A stretch of DNA of 62,239 nt from NCBI GenBank assembly GCA_946803715.1, contig CAMPET010000097.1:4538-66776 (forward strand), read 5' to 3'. Below the pieces are notes generated by a model, which saw only the letters and a program-made list of their open reading frames with translations, was not told the DNA's origin and ran no database searches. The position numbers and the translations under genes are program-made. Of this stretch, positions 14,785 to 27,100 are shown one piece after another (positions within the stretch are counted from its first letter, which is position 1; every line of letters begins with the position of its first letter). The DNA comes from Beroe ovata (taxonomy: Eukaryota > Ctenophora > Nuda > Beroida > Beroidae).

Positions 14785-15016
14785 CTTGTCGATCGATGAT
14801 AGACATTGTCGAGAATTTCGTTGCGCGCGCGCCGCGCAAACTTATTCTCAGATGCGCGGCGGCTTGCATCAGCGGTCTGGCATCGCCCGACAAGTATTGT
14901 CGGGCGATGCCAGACCGCGACCGCTGATGCAATTGCAATTACAAATTAATTAAGCTGCACTGCGAAGCGCGAAACAAAATTCTCGACAGGGTCTATACTC
15001 TATCATCGATCGACAA
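14785..15016. repeat. nested inverted repeat, about 230 bp, with inner hairpin
   Basis: The outer arms TTGTCGATCGATGATAGA (left) and its complement near 14998-15016 enclose matching TCGAGAATTT/AAATTCTCGA blocks. The inner hairpin 14865-14931 pairs TGCATCAGCGGTCTGGCATC with its complement around 14895. The second copy of this inner hairpin begins directly after the N at 15563. Confidence 0.85.
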
Positions 15017-15562
15017 ATTTAGTACGACTACGAGTGCCAGTATTCTCGAAAGCGGATTTTACCCCTGGCGGAATCGCTTTATTGTTCGAACATGTTCATT
15101 GCGCGGCTAGGGCTACCGACATTCTACTCAGTGAAACATGCAAACTTAAGTCGTAGAACCACGCGCGCGGTGCGGCAGACTATATTTGCCTTGAGTCACG
15201 CAACGTTGAACGTGGAAACAAAAAACATTTACTGTAAACTGTTATCGCATATCGGTAAGTTTTTCGCGGCGGCGCCCGACAGGAATCACGTTGCAGCGAC
15301 ACGGACATCATTATGAAATTGAATATCATTAATTATCAAATTCAAGTTCAATGCATTATTTCACCATGAAACTGAAAGCAAGCTCTGAGTCTGACTCAGC
15401 GTCAGCATTCAATTTCATTGCGATCAAGTCAACTAACCATTAAACCAATTGAAATTACTTTTTTCTGTGGTAAATAATAATAATATTAATATCATCAATC
15501 AATATCATGATCATGAATAACAGCGGACACGCATTCGATGTTTATTGTCATGAAAATCCATG
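14866..15562. repeat. copy 1 of a 0.7 kb duplication flanking a single N
   Basis: The segment from GCATCAGCGGTCTGGC to ATGAAAATCCATG is repeated at 15564-16263. Differences are a handful of short indels (for example in the CTATCATCG and ATTCTCGAAAG blocks) and single substitutions. No gene is recognised inside; the plus-strand open frames in both copies share a Cys/His-poor tail but no domain. Confidence 0.9.
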
Positions 15563-15563
15563 N

Positions 15564-16263
15564 GCATCAGCGGTCTGGCATCGCCCGACAAGTATTGTAT
15601 TTGTCGGGCGATGCCAGACCGCGAACGCTGATGCAATTGCAATTAATTAAGCTGCACTGCGAAGCGCGAAACAAAATTCTCGACAGGGTCTATACTCTAT
15701 CAGTATCATCGATCGACAAATTTAGTACGACTACGAGTGCCAGTATTCTCGAATTCTCGAAAGCGGATTTTACCCCTGGCGGAATCGCTTCATTGTTTGA
15801 ACATGTTCATTGCGCGGCTAGGGCTACCGACATTCTATTTCTATACTCAGTGAAACATGCAAACTTAAGTCGTAGAACCACGCGCGCGTTGCGGCAGACT
15901 ATATTGGCCTTGAGTCACGCAACGTTGAACGTGGAAACAAAAAACATTTACTGTAAACTGTTATCGCATATCGGTAAGTTTTTCGCGGCGGCGCCCGACA
16001 GGAATCACGTTGCAGCGACACGGACATCATTATGAATATCATTAATTATCAAATTCAAGTTCAATGCATTATTTCACCATGAAACTGAAAGCAAGCTCTG
16101 AGTCTGACTCAGCGTCAGCATTCAATTTCATTGCGATCAAGTCAACTAACCATTAAACCAATTGAAATTACTTTTTTCTGTGGTAAATAATATCATCAAT
16201 CAATATCATGATCATGAATAACAGCGGACACGCATTCGATGTTTATTGTCATGAAAATCCATG
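15564..16263. repeat. copy 2 of the 0.7 kb duplication
   Basis: Direct repeat of 14866-15562 beginning right after the N at 15563, in the middle of a hairpin. This looks like the other allele joined end to end. Confidence 0.9.
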
Positions 16264-17722
16264 TAACTGCCAAAATACTTGAAGGACTTGACAGTTGACA
16301 GCAGGTTTTAGAGAAATAGAAGCAGGATATTATTTTTAGAGAAATAGAAGCAGGATATATGAGAAAGCAGGATATGGGAATGCCCATTAGCAGCAGCTTT
16401 TTCCTAGATAGCCACTGGGGACTAAATCCAATGTTCATGTTTTAGTTAACTATGATAATAAACGCATGAAATTGAATATGATTCAAAAGCTATCTCATTC
16501 TCAATCTGCAAATCCATGTGCATTGCGCAAGATGCAACGGCATCATTATGCAATGATTTGCCGCATGAAATTGAAAGCATTCTTCAACGTGAACGACAAC
16601 GTCAACTTGATAATGATTTCCGGTGTGTCGTACGGTCTTCGGCAACAGATATCAGCTGATCAGCACAAGCCTGAAAATATGAACTGATAGAGCAGATAAA
16701 AGTTGGAGTTAAAATTGAAAAACACAATGATAATTATTATGATATTAAATTTAATAAGAGCTACTGTTAGTGACACGACGAGTGTTACTGTTAATGAGTG
16801 CCATTGATGCAACATTTTTATTGATGCTTTGTATAGCTATTAAATTCAAAAATAGTTACTGCCGCCACCACCAATTTATGAGTCATAGCCTTGCTAAAAG
16901 CTTAAGCAGGGCAGGTAATAACAGTCACTCAGATCACTTGCTGATAATATTGTGAAATTTTCACCGTATTCGTAGTTATTACATTATTTGAAGATTGGGG
17001 CATAAGTCCGTTTGCCACTTTGGCCAGGCGCCGGTCCTATGAATATGATTGATCACTTGTGCAGTACCCACCATCCGTTTCGCGCTTATAGTTATTAAGT
17101 TTATATCTAAATCTATGACCTCAAATTCATATTCTCGTAGGTATAATCGCAATTGTGGGAAATTTATCTGAAAAAATATTTCCTTGTGGTGGATTAAAAA
17201 CTGCTTCTCAGCGACTTTGCTATATGTTTGAACTAGTCAAATCCAGAAAGAGGGCTACTTTGTCACATGGAAAGTGATTGTGAGTGAATGTGCAGTGAAC
17301 GTTCACTTTCAGCAATTTGTCAGCGAGACATATTCAAGGAAATTTGTGCATTTCGTTGTGCATGTTCAAATTTGGTAGGGAGAACTGTAGTTCTCCCACC
17401 TCTAGAAATGGGTTTCGACAGTTCATTTTCTTATCACTATCTGAAGCTTGCTATATAATACCTGCAAACTTTGGCAATACCGAGAATTTTACTTTCTTGA
17501 ATTGATAATAAAAGTATACGAACTGCAGCTGCACTAAGACGAGTAATACATTAAACTTGACAGGTTAGCGTGTACGTCGTACTGCAATGAATTAATAATA
17601 GTTCATTACAATAAGTAAGGTCAATAATAAGAACTTCTAAGTGATATCCTCTGCGTTGCTGCTATAGTATTAACTGCTGCTTGTCTGTGTTGTGCTATAA
17701 CTTGTCGAAGTGCGAGTAGTTA
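16264..17722. other. intergenic, no gene seen
   Basis: AT-rich, with a short tandem repeat at about 16305-16360 (TAGAGAAATAGAAGCAGGATAT twice). No open frame with family resemblance. Confidence 0.5.
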
Positions 17723-18098
17723 CGGGCGCCCTCTAGAACAGCGTCGCAAGTAACCGACGTTGCCGTGCCACCACATGAGGGCACCACCACAGCGCCATAA
17801 GGGCGCCACTGGAGAGAGCTACTGGAGTATCAAAACCGCACTACGGCGCCACTGCAAGGCCATGGCAGAGCCCTCATTGCGCCACAATATAAATATTGCC
17901 ATCTCTTCACTTATGTGTAAACTTCAAGGCCCAACAGTTTGCCATATTGATATCGCGGCTCTGCAATGTGGCGTCGTAGTGGAGTAGTGGCGCTCTGGTT
18001 GCCAAGTAGCTCTCTAGAAGCAATGTCATGGTGTTGCAGTGGCGCCCTCATGGCACCGCGGTGGCGTCAATTCGTGTTGCTGTTCTAAAGAGTGCCCG
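17723..18098. mobile_element. foldback MITE-like element
   Basis: CGGGCGCCCTCTAGAACAGC at the left end is complementary, with few mismatches, to GCTGTTCTAAAGAGTGCCCG at the right end. The interior is also imperfectly self-complementary (GGCGCCACTGGAGAGAGCTAC against GTAGCTCTCTAG... blocks). No transposase is encoded; the plus-strand frame starting near 17760 is the repeat read through. Confidence 0.65.
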
Positions 18099-18429
18099 AG
18101 TTTATATCCAACTCTACTTTGTGTCGTCACGTGTTGCACTGGGACCTTGGGGTGCATATTTGGTGCATAGTCCTTTGTGAGGACTCTTATGAGCTTGTTC
18201 CAGCAATTATACCCACCCAGTAGTATATCAGACTATCCGACGTAATCCACATGATTTCCATCATGTGAAGCTGACTGAAATCACATTATGTTAAATGCTC
18301 CCGAGTGTAGCATACATATTATAGAGTGTGAAGTAAGATCTAAAATCATATGGCGGTACATGCAGGAGCGCGCGCAGTCGATGCATGGAGAAATTACAAC
18401 CATGACAAATTGCTCCACTAGTGTATGAG

Positions 18430-18532
18430 GTGTTTGTGTGTGTGTGTGTTGNTGTGTGTGTATGTGTGGGTGTGTTTGTGCGTGTGTTTGTGCCTGTGTG
18501 AGTGTGTGTGACTGTGTGTGTGCGCGCGCAGA
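18430..18532. repeat. GT-rich microsatellite with a single N at 18452
   Basis: Degenerate (GT)n track. The N marks another contig join or uncertain base in a simple repeat. Confidence 0.85.
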
Positions 18533-19094
18533 TTAGCGCGGCCGAGACAAAGGTGGTGTCAGAGACACATGGAACATGAAGCCATTATGCATTATTCTAT
18601 GATAGCAGTTAATTTCCTACCACCGCGTATACTCTACGTTTCATATCTAACCGATTGGAGAATTACTATAACTTTATTATATGACAGATGAAGTACCGAA
18701 TAATTCGCTGACTACCGTGATGTGAATTAGCAGTTGATGATTTTAATGATTCATTCCATGACCGTCTTCGCATACTCGTTACTCGAAATATTTCATCGGT
18801 CAACTGTGTTACTGATTAGTTGCAATGTAATTATGAGAAGCATATGCCAGCCAATAGTCATTGTTTAACAACATCTGTAGAAACACTTCCTTTACACCGA
18901 GTTTCGTTTGGTATCCTTGGTCATACGTTTTACAAGAATGTCAAACCTTACCCAGGTAATCCGGATACTTGGACTGGCTAACCCATCCCAGGGTTATAAT
19001 ATATAGACACGAGTGCACCTCACGTGGTTCAAATTTAAAACAATGGCATTCTAACCAAGGCCAAGGATATGACATTGTGCTCCGGTCACTATAG

Positions 19095-19230
19095 CTGTAA
19101 TGAGTTGGGTATTCTAGTCATCATGCACGGAATACCCAAGTCGCGAATATCCAACAATTCTGTTGGGTATTCGCGATGTTGGGTATTCGCGACATTGCGT
19201 ATTCTAGAAGTTGGGTATTCCGTACTGTTA
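19095..19230. repeat. cluster of TTGGGTATTCGCGA repeats in both orientations
   Basis: The 10-mer TTGGGTATTC occurs about five times on the plus strand and its complement GAATACCCAA once, with the arms CGGAATACCCAA and TTGGGTATTCCG forming the outer pair and TATCCAACA/TGTTGGGTA the inner pair. It reads as an imperfect palindrome of short units. Confidence 0.7.
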
Positions 19231-19601
19231 CCGTCAGGACTAGCGCGGACGCGTTTATAAGTCAAAGTTCAATGGCTGCCGGACAACTGCACACAACCCA
19301 AGCAGTCATTTCTCCTGATTAGAAACGACAACTGCGCTCATGGGGCTCATTCAGTGATCGGATCTGGTCGCACACATCATACAATCCATGGAAGTTACCT
19401 CTAACCCTGACCATAACTCTCTCCGTGGCACCAAGAAGTTCGCCTGGCAAAGTTTGTCGTGATCATGATAGGATCGGCGATCACTCTAGTCATTACAAAC
19501 CGTAATATACCGCATGATACTCAAGCCACCACTCAAGTTGTTCACAGTATTCCTGGGCGCTATTTATACCAACCTCGATGCAATGTGCGGACTGCGAAAT
19601 T

Positions 19602-19670
19602 GTCGTTTCAAGAATCAGAGGTACCTAATTAGCCCGAAACATTAATCACAGGGCACCCAGTTAGACAGTG
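19602..19670. repeat. dispersed repeat, copy B
   Basis: Matches 13719-13785 (GTCGTTTCAAGAATCAGAGG, TACCTAATTAGCC, GAAACATTAA, GTTAGACAG). The identity falls off outside this block. Confidence 0.7.
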
Positions 19671-21140
19671 GGAAATAAGTTCTTATGTGCGCAGTTTTCG
19701 GCAGGCCAGTGCAATAATTACATACATTAACAGACAAAAGGCATAATTTACAAACCACATAACCGTCACGCGTCGAATCAAGCATTTTTACCAGAGCAGG
19801 TATACCAAGTAACAAGGGGCTGATCAATGTATGCGTGTAAGTGGTTTGTTGTTTAGGAGTACTATGTAGCATTGTCATTTATTTCAGGTCACGCTGAGAT
19901 AGGCCAGGACCTGGAATGCATCTATAACTATAATCCACTGCCTAGTGCCTACCCGGTCCAACGATATTGCTATCGAGTAAGAATTATCGGAATTTGCTGC
20001 AGATAATTAGGCTCTGCAGGAGCTCAGCGGTTATTACGAGGGATCAGTGACAGATATAATTCCGATGTTCTCGATATTATACCGCTAAATACACTTACAG
20101 TGATAGCTGTAGGAGTGGTGAGAACAGCGCAATCTTTGCAAGCCCTGAGGTTACATGGTATCTCAGTGAGTGCCAATATGTCGTCCAGTGAGGTACTGCA
20201 AGTGGTAGCAATGGTGCTTTTACTGCCTGCTATGAAATATACTGTCCAGTTACATGGCATATAGCTGACACACATAGGTAAGCTGCGCAGTGCGCGTGCC
20301 AATCTTGCAGTGCCATGTCCAGTGGCCCAGTGCTTGTTGCTTGTCTACAATATAATAGCCCATATACCGCCAATCAAATCATTATACAACCCTTCTATAA
20401 TGAAAATGTGCATACCGCGATTTCATGGGTTTCTAAAACAGTGATCATTAAATGTAGAGGCCTCAGCCTCAATATGAGGCTGAAACTTGCACCCCTAAAC
20501 CGTTTTCCCCTGTTTAACAGGGGTAACTTTTGTTGATCCCATTCATTGCAAATTTATATCGGGATCTATGATAGAATGTTTTTGTTTCCTTATCCTCCAT
20601 ATTGATAGCACATATCTAATCAGATTAGCCATACTTCTCACATTACTCATGACCGCATACCCTCAGAGTAGTGCTATGCCCCGCGAAAAATGGAACCAGC
20701 ATCGTTTCCACGAAATGAGCTTACAATATATTCCAGCCGTTACTTACCACAGTTACATTAAGGCTTCAAGGTTACACTTACATCATGAATCATGATTGAT
20801 AAAAAATTTTAGTTACATCGTGACTTTAACATAGTTCTCGATTATTTGCGGAAGGTCACTTGAATTGTCGCTCAAAATTCAATCTAAAATCTGTCAAGTT
20901 CACATCATTCCATTACCGCCCTATGACATTAAAATTCTAATGTACCTGGTAGTACCAGGTCATTCCAATCGACTATAGTTCATCGTTTATTTACGCAGGA
21001 ACCCTGGGAACCCAAGTGCTTATATTATTATCGCGGAGTTTTTAACTATGACTACTTGATTGTTTGATAACGTAGATGTTCCCATGTAATACCGTGCTAT
21101 AACAGCTCCCTTATAGTGATGCAATAACAGCTCCATAGTG
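19671..21140. other. intergenic, upstream of the second GPCR
   Basis: No gene is seen. Small hairpins occur near 20457-20525 (GAGGCCTCAGCCTC and CCCCTGTTTAACAGGGG). Any 5' UTR or promoter of the downstream GPCR would lie here. Confidence 0.5.
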
Positions 21141-24100
21141 ATGATTGGGATAACCAATGTGGTACAGATAACGGTGATCAGCCTCACCAGCGCATCCTCT
21201 CTCGTTGGCAACACGCTCCTCATCCTGGCTTGCCTCAACAAATCGTCCGGCAAGCTGAACATCTTCCTCATTCACCTCTGTACCGCCGACCTTCTTCTGA
21301 CAGGTACCGATTATAGTAGCGTCCTAGTGGGAATAGGGCTACTTTTCCACTGTAAAAAACCGTAGAATTGATAGAAAAAACATGTGTCTTGATTTTAAAA
21401 TTTTATTCATTATCAGTATCTACTTAGAGAGGAGATGATACCATCAAACTAGTTGAATATGCTGACTCAGCATATTCAACTCAGCATTGCTCAATTTCAG
21501 GATACACTCCCCTACTATTTTACATCATGGCAAAGGGTCCTGCTGTAACTCTCCTGACAGGGAACTTGCTGTGTTACATCTCCAATAACCACATAATCAT
21601 AGCGTCCACACTCAACTGTACAACTATACTATTGATAGCATACGAGAGGTGATTGTCTGAAGTTCCATATCCAACTAAAATAAACTATTGGTATAAACTG
21701 TTTTATACCAACTGTTTCATACCAACTGTCATATTAGCTCCTATCGTTCATAATGATCTCCAATTCTCACTAGTTCTCGTTGCAGTTCACTATAGTTCTC
21801 GTTACAGGTTTGTAGCTATAAAGGATCCGCTGAGGTACCACACAATCATGAACAAAAGACGAATGTTGAAGATGGTGGCATGCTGTTGGGTGACTGTCAT
21901 ACTGGCTACCCTGGTCAAGGGAGCTATAGTCAGGGAATTCAGCACTGGTCCAAGGTTATATCAAATTCAGTCTTTACAATTGTCAGGGATTTTCACTCGA
22001 ATATTTCATTAAATCTATAGCTCAATATATCCGCTACTTCATACAGAGTGGAACCGTCTCAATACTACTATCCTATGACCAAAACTTCACACATTATTTG
22101 GTTAAACTTGATGCACTAACTTTAATAATTGTAACCCCAGGTTTAACACTCTGAAAGGGTTCTGTGTTGATGACGGCTATGACGTCATAGCTATAAAGAT
22201 TGGGGTGGAAGTCTTCATGTCTGGTTTCCTCCTTGTTGTTCCTCTCATCATCACAACAGCCCTCTACTGTAGCATTCTCATCAAAATATACAAATCGGGG
22301 AAACGATTCCGCAGGTACGAATTCCTCGCCGGTGCCCCTCCCAGCTCCCTCCAATAATAATAATATCACGAATAAAACCAGGATGATTCAATGCGGAAAT
22401 ATCTGCAGCAGCAATGCTGCTACTGCACATCATTGCTACTGCATATTCTTACGATGTTACACTATTCACTTTCAAACCTAAATATAACCTAAAGAGAAAA
22501 TCAGTTGACAAAAACGAAAGAAGCGGACTCCTCAACTTCAACTTTATGAACTGCAAGATGCGAATCATGATAGTCGTTCACATGGAAAATTTTCACTGAT
22601 ATCGCACAGCTGTTGGGCACAGCTCGAGTTATGTGGTCAATGTCTGGAAAATTGGTTATCCTATCAAATGGGAAGCCCATGCTCCGCTTATCGGGGTAGA
22701 AGTCGTTGACCTTGCCACAGTATGACACGCTCCCAGGCAGCACCTCCATGGGGTTGACAGCATCTTCAGACCAGTCGGTAGCCAGCACAAACAGGGTCGC
22801 CTCCATTCCACATGGAGTCCCTCTAGGGATGAGGAGGTTGAGGGGCCAGCCACACCCACATCTATTCCGTGATGAGCCCTTTCCTAACAGGATGTCTTCA
22901 ATTGTTGTCTCTGGGGGCAGGATCACAGAGGAATCTGCATCATCTCTAACAATCTCCACCTCACTACCTCCCTCTATCGTCTCGACAAACTTGTCCAGCT
23001 CCACGAACATGTTCCGCCATTCCTCCAGAGGCTCTGTAGACTGCGGGGCGAGGAATACTCTGAACACCACCGTCATTGGTTTATCAATATTGGAGTTCCT
23101 CACTTTGATCTTGTACTGGAATGGCAGGTGATTCAGCACTGTCTTCTTCACTTCACTTTTCTGAGGCAGATAGACACTGAACATCTTGCTTTCCATGAAG
23201 GTGTAGAAACTGTTCCCTCTGATCTCCAAAGCAGTCTCAACTAGTTGATTCCTGGACTCCACACAGAAAGACTGTATCTCAACTCCTCCCGTACACAGAT
23301 CTTGCACGGTGTAAGGCCTTATTGTGATCCGGTGAGCCTCGAACAGGGCATCACAAAACTTGTGCCACCTGAAGAAGACTGGATCTCTTGGAGCAGTCTC
23401 TGTGAACAACATTGGACCAGCATCCACTCCAAACCTGCCATCCGGATCATTCATAGCAGCGATAGCACAATGTCCGTTGTTATGGAGGTTCCCATATAGC
23501 AGTTTGTTTACAGATCCCATGTTTGCTTCCACTGTGTTTCCCAACTTATTTATGGTGATGTTTTCCTTGGTGCCATCACTGTTCTCAAAGTATCCTCGAG
23601 CGATTGAGTAGAACAGTCTCTCTTTGCTCCTGTGCAGTGTATCAGTGAGAATCAATCGGCCGTCTTTCCTGAACGCCTCTGGAATGTTCATTTCTGATGG
23701 CCTGAACGACAACCCTGCCATTCTTGGATTGTATCCCTCTTTTAGAGGCTTCTCCCAGCACCAGCCCGGCCCATAAGCACAAACTCTTTCAAACCCCACG
23801 GCCAGTCTCTCAAAGTCATACCTAGCAAGCATTTGTTCGTGCATGTAAGCGAATAACTCTCCCTGTCTATCTCTCACAGGTTCAGTGTAGGGATAGTAAA
23901 CATGCCAGTTATGATGGTGTAGAGCAAGACCAGGATCTTCTCTCCACCACGCTAACTTGAACTCTGGATCAAGAACAGAGTACCTCAAATCCTTGCTATC
24001 CAGTTCACCACAGCTATGCGGAAGGGTGGCAGTGTCGAAGTATTTACTGGGCAGAGTCTGGTATGCTGGTGGCAGTGCAAGGTGCTTGCTCTCAGTGTGT

Positions 24101-27100
24101 TTCCATAGTGCAATCCTAGTCAGATAGTCCATCAATGCTGGGTCCAGTGTAGGCATTTTCCTCCAACAACACAGAGTATCTATCATGTCAGGCAGAGGGA
24201 GTTTAGACAGACTCCGTGCAGATTCGTGTACAATGGTCATGTGACCCTCATCAAACACGTTAAATCTCCCGATCTGTATGAGTGGTGTACAGGATAGCTG
24301 CTGCTCATAACACAGCTGACCAGAAACTGCAGCTTTGGTGCTCACATCTTCTGTCTCTCCAATGAAAGCTCTTAGGATGTATCTGTTCAGCTGAGTGTGG
24401 CTATCAGATTGGCGGCTCTTGAGAGAACACTGGCATGCCATCCCTCACTACCACCGTCCACTAGGATTCATTGGGCTCTCCGTGCCTTAATAAAGAGCAG
24501 TTTCTCTTGCACAGATGTGTTGCAACTGAAATCATTTGCAGCTGCATGGCTTGGAGAGTTTTACAGCACGTGTAAAAGTGTTGCAAAATTTTTAATTGGG
24601 CATGTGGGATGTGAGATGCAGCTGCATTTCTGGAAAATGGAAGATTTACGCTAAATTGTAAGATCTTATTCACAGCCCTATATTTACAGCTTTTGCCTCT
24701 TATTACCCAGAATCATAACGTAATTACAAAGAGTACTATGGAATTAGCTCTAACCTCCCAGAACCTTGATTTAGCAATTGATACATACAGAAGGTACTAA
24801 ACTGGAACGAATTAGAGCTATAGTCATCTACTTGCGCAATTTCCGCCAGCTTAAGGAGTGTGAAGTCAGTGGACAAAACATATGACAAGGAACATGGAGA
24901 AAATAAGAATGGGGACCTTATCCAAAATACCAAGCCACTTCAGACACAGCAAAGCAAACAGGTACGTTTTTCATAAGCTGTGATGCATGTAGGTAGACTT
25001 AAATTCTCAGGCTGAATGTAACACTTAGAAATGTGAAACTCCCCTCCTATAACCCCTTTAGATAATTGAAACCCGATTATTGGCAGCTGCAGTTAGAAAT
25101 GCGTGAAAGAGAGGACGTGGTTGCTGAACTGAGGGACCTTACCAAGGATGTGGATGTTGAATCCATCTCAGAAACGGTCATGAAGTGTAGGGACTCGGGG
25201 AGCAACCTCAACGAGTTGACCACCATCACCGAGAAGACACGACCAGTGAGCAGAAAGGTGAGCCGGTGGATTGGGGTATCATGGAGACAGCAGGTATAAG
25301 TAGCTACGCTTTCATGATACTTCCTAGATCTATTTGCAGGTGTTGAGGAAACAAAAAACAGCAATTGAGATGGAGATACTGGGCGGTGATGCTTTCAATG
25401 AGATCATAAGAAATTTGAAAAAGTTCAAAGAGCAGTATGACAACACAGGCTCCTATACCAATAGAGACTTACACAATGACCGACCCAGACAGAGGTTCAC
25501 TAAAAGTGTCCACCACAAAGCCTCGCGGAAATCCCAGAGTGTCTGTAACCTCCGGAAATTCCGAAGTGTTGAATCCTTCGAGGATATGAGAACAAGCTCT
25601 GCTAGCGAGAAGCATTATAGCTGTTCTAATCCACCTCCTCTAGACAGCATCCTCAAAACATCATCCTTACAACGGGTAACGACAAGTACATCAAATGAAG
25701 ATGGAGTAGCTACCAGCTGTTTTCCTGACCACTCAAAGTTGGGACTGAGCCGAGACGATCTGATGACGGGGAATGGTGTAGAGCTGGAGGGAGGGATACC
25801 GGACATGGAGAAGAGTATCATGAAAAAGAGCACGAGGAGGGGCTCCAGGGACAACTTGCTGGGGAAAACTGCCACATCAAAGTCAATCAAGGACAAGCTT
25901 CACGGCAGGAAACAGCATTCTGTTAAGGTAGCAACTCGAAAACTGTCAGTTATTCAAAAAATACATCCCTCTGTGACATGTGTGGTCGGATACATGATAT
26001 GATCGCCATGCGAGCTCACACCATTTTCAATCCCAGTTGATGTTAGAGGACGAGCTAGCACCTCGTGAACAAACTCCTGAGAAGACCAAACCCAACCCTG
26101 ATGAGGTCATCTCCCCGGATCCGAGACACACCAAGAGGAGACTCACTTTCCAAGCAGTTGCCAAGGCAACCATGTGGAGCCAAGATGCACTGAATGGAGG
26201 GAGAATTAACCAGGTAGTACTGAATACTTACTACTATACAGAATGATATAAGTACCTTCTTGATAACGTCAAGCCGTTGCTCTTATTGTGATATTCAATT
26301 AAACTCCATGCCCAACATAACCTATCATTTAGGACAAAATAACAGAGTCAGGGAGGAGGGAATCAGTGTTGAGGAGCAAGTCTCTGGATGATACACTTGG
26401 AAAGAAGGATGCTGGGGAAAAGGAAGAGAGGACCGGTGTAGAGGTGACTGCTATTGAGATCCTCATATCTGGACTCAGGTTCTGGACAAATAGAAACGGG
26501 ACCCAGCAAAACATAAGTAAAAGTAACTATTTCCCATTACAGACGCAGGGAAGCACTGACCTCAACTTGAATTGGAGGATGCTGATATTGATGATGCGCT
26601 TAGCAAAACTAGCCCGACAACCCACTGCTGTGATACAGGAACGATTAGGAACTACTAAATATCAAATACAGGTAGCACAATGATTTTGTTGATTAAGTAA
26701 TGAATTATCCATTATCTATGTATTTCAAAATGATCAGGTGAATATGATTTAGTCAGTGTCACACTGTGCTTTGTGGTGAGTCCAAAGTTCCAGTGATATT
26801 CTTGGAACATTATCGTCTTGTTTCAGTTGGTCAAAGCAGCAGTGATGTCGTGTGTAGCGTTCTACGTGCTGACACTACCATTCATCATCATAACAGTGCT
26901 CCCATGTGCCGAGGTGAGCACACAGCCCCGAACTACAGTTCCAATAGTCAAACATACCCGCCGTGTGATTAAGGCAGTTTTGATTTTTGAAGGACTTCCT
27001 TATTGAAAGGAAAAGTGATACAGATTTTGACTCTATTCAATTTTGAATTTAATTCACCATAATCACCATGATAATACAGCTGTAGTACTGATGAATGATT

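Noticed and set aside
15538-16035. 165-codon plus-strand open frame
   Set aside because: It crosses the N at 15563 and is made of the duplicated, palindromic segment; its counterpart in copy 1 is only partly open.
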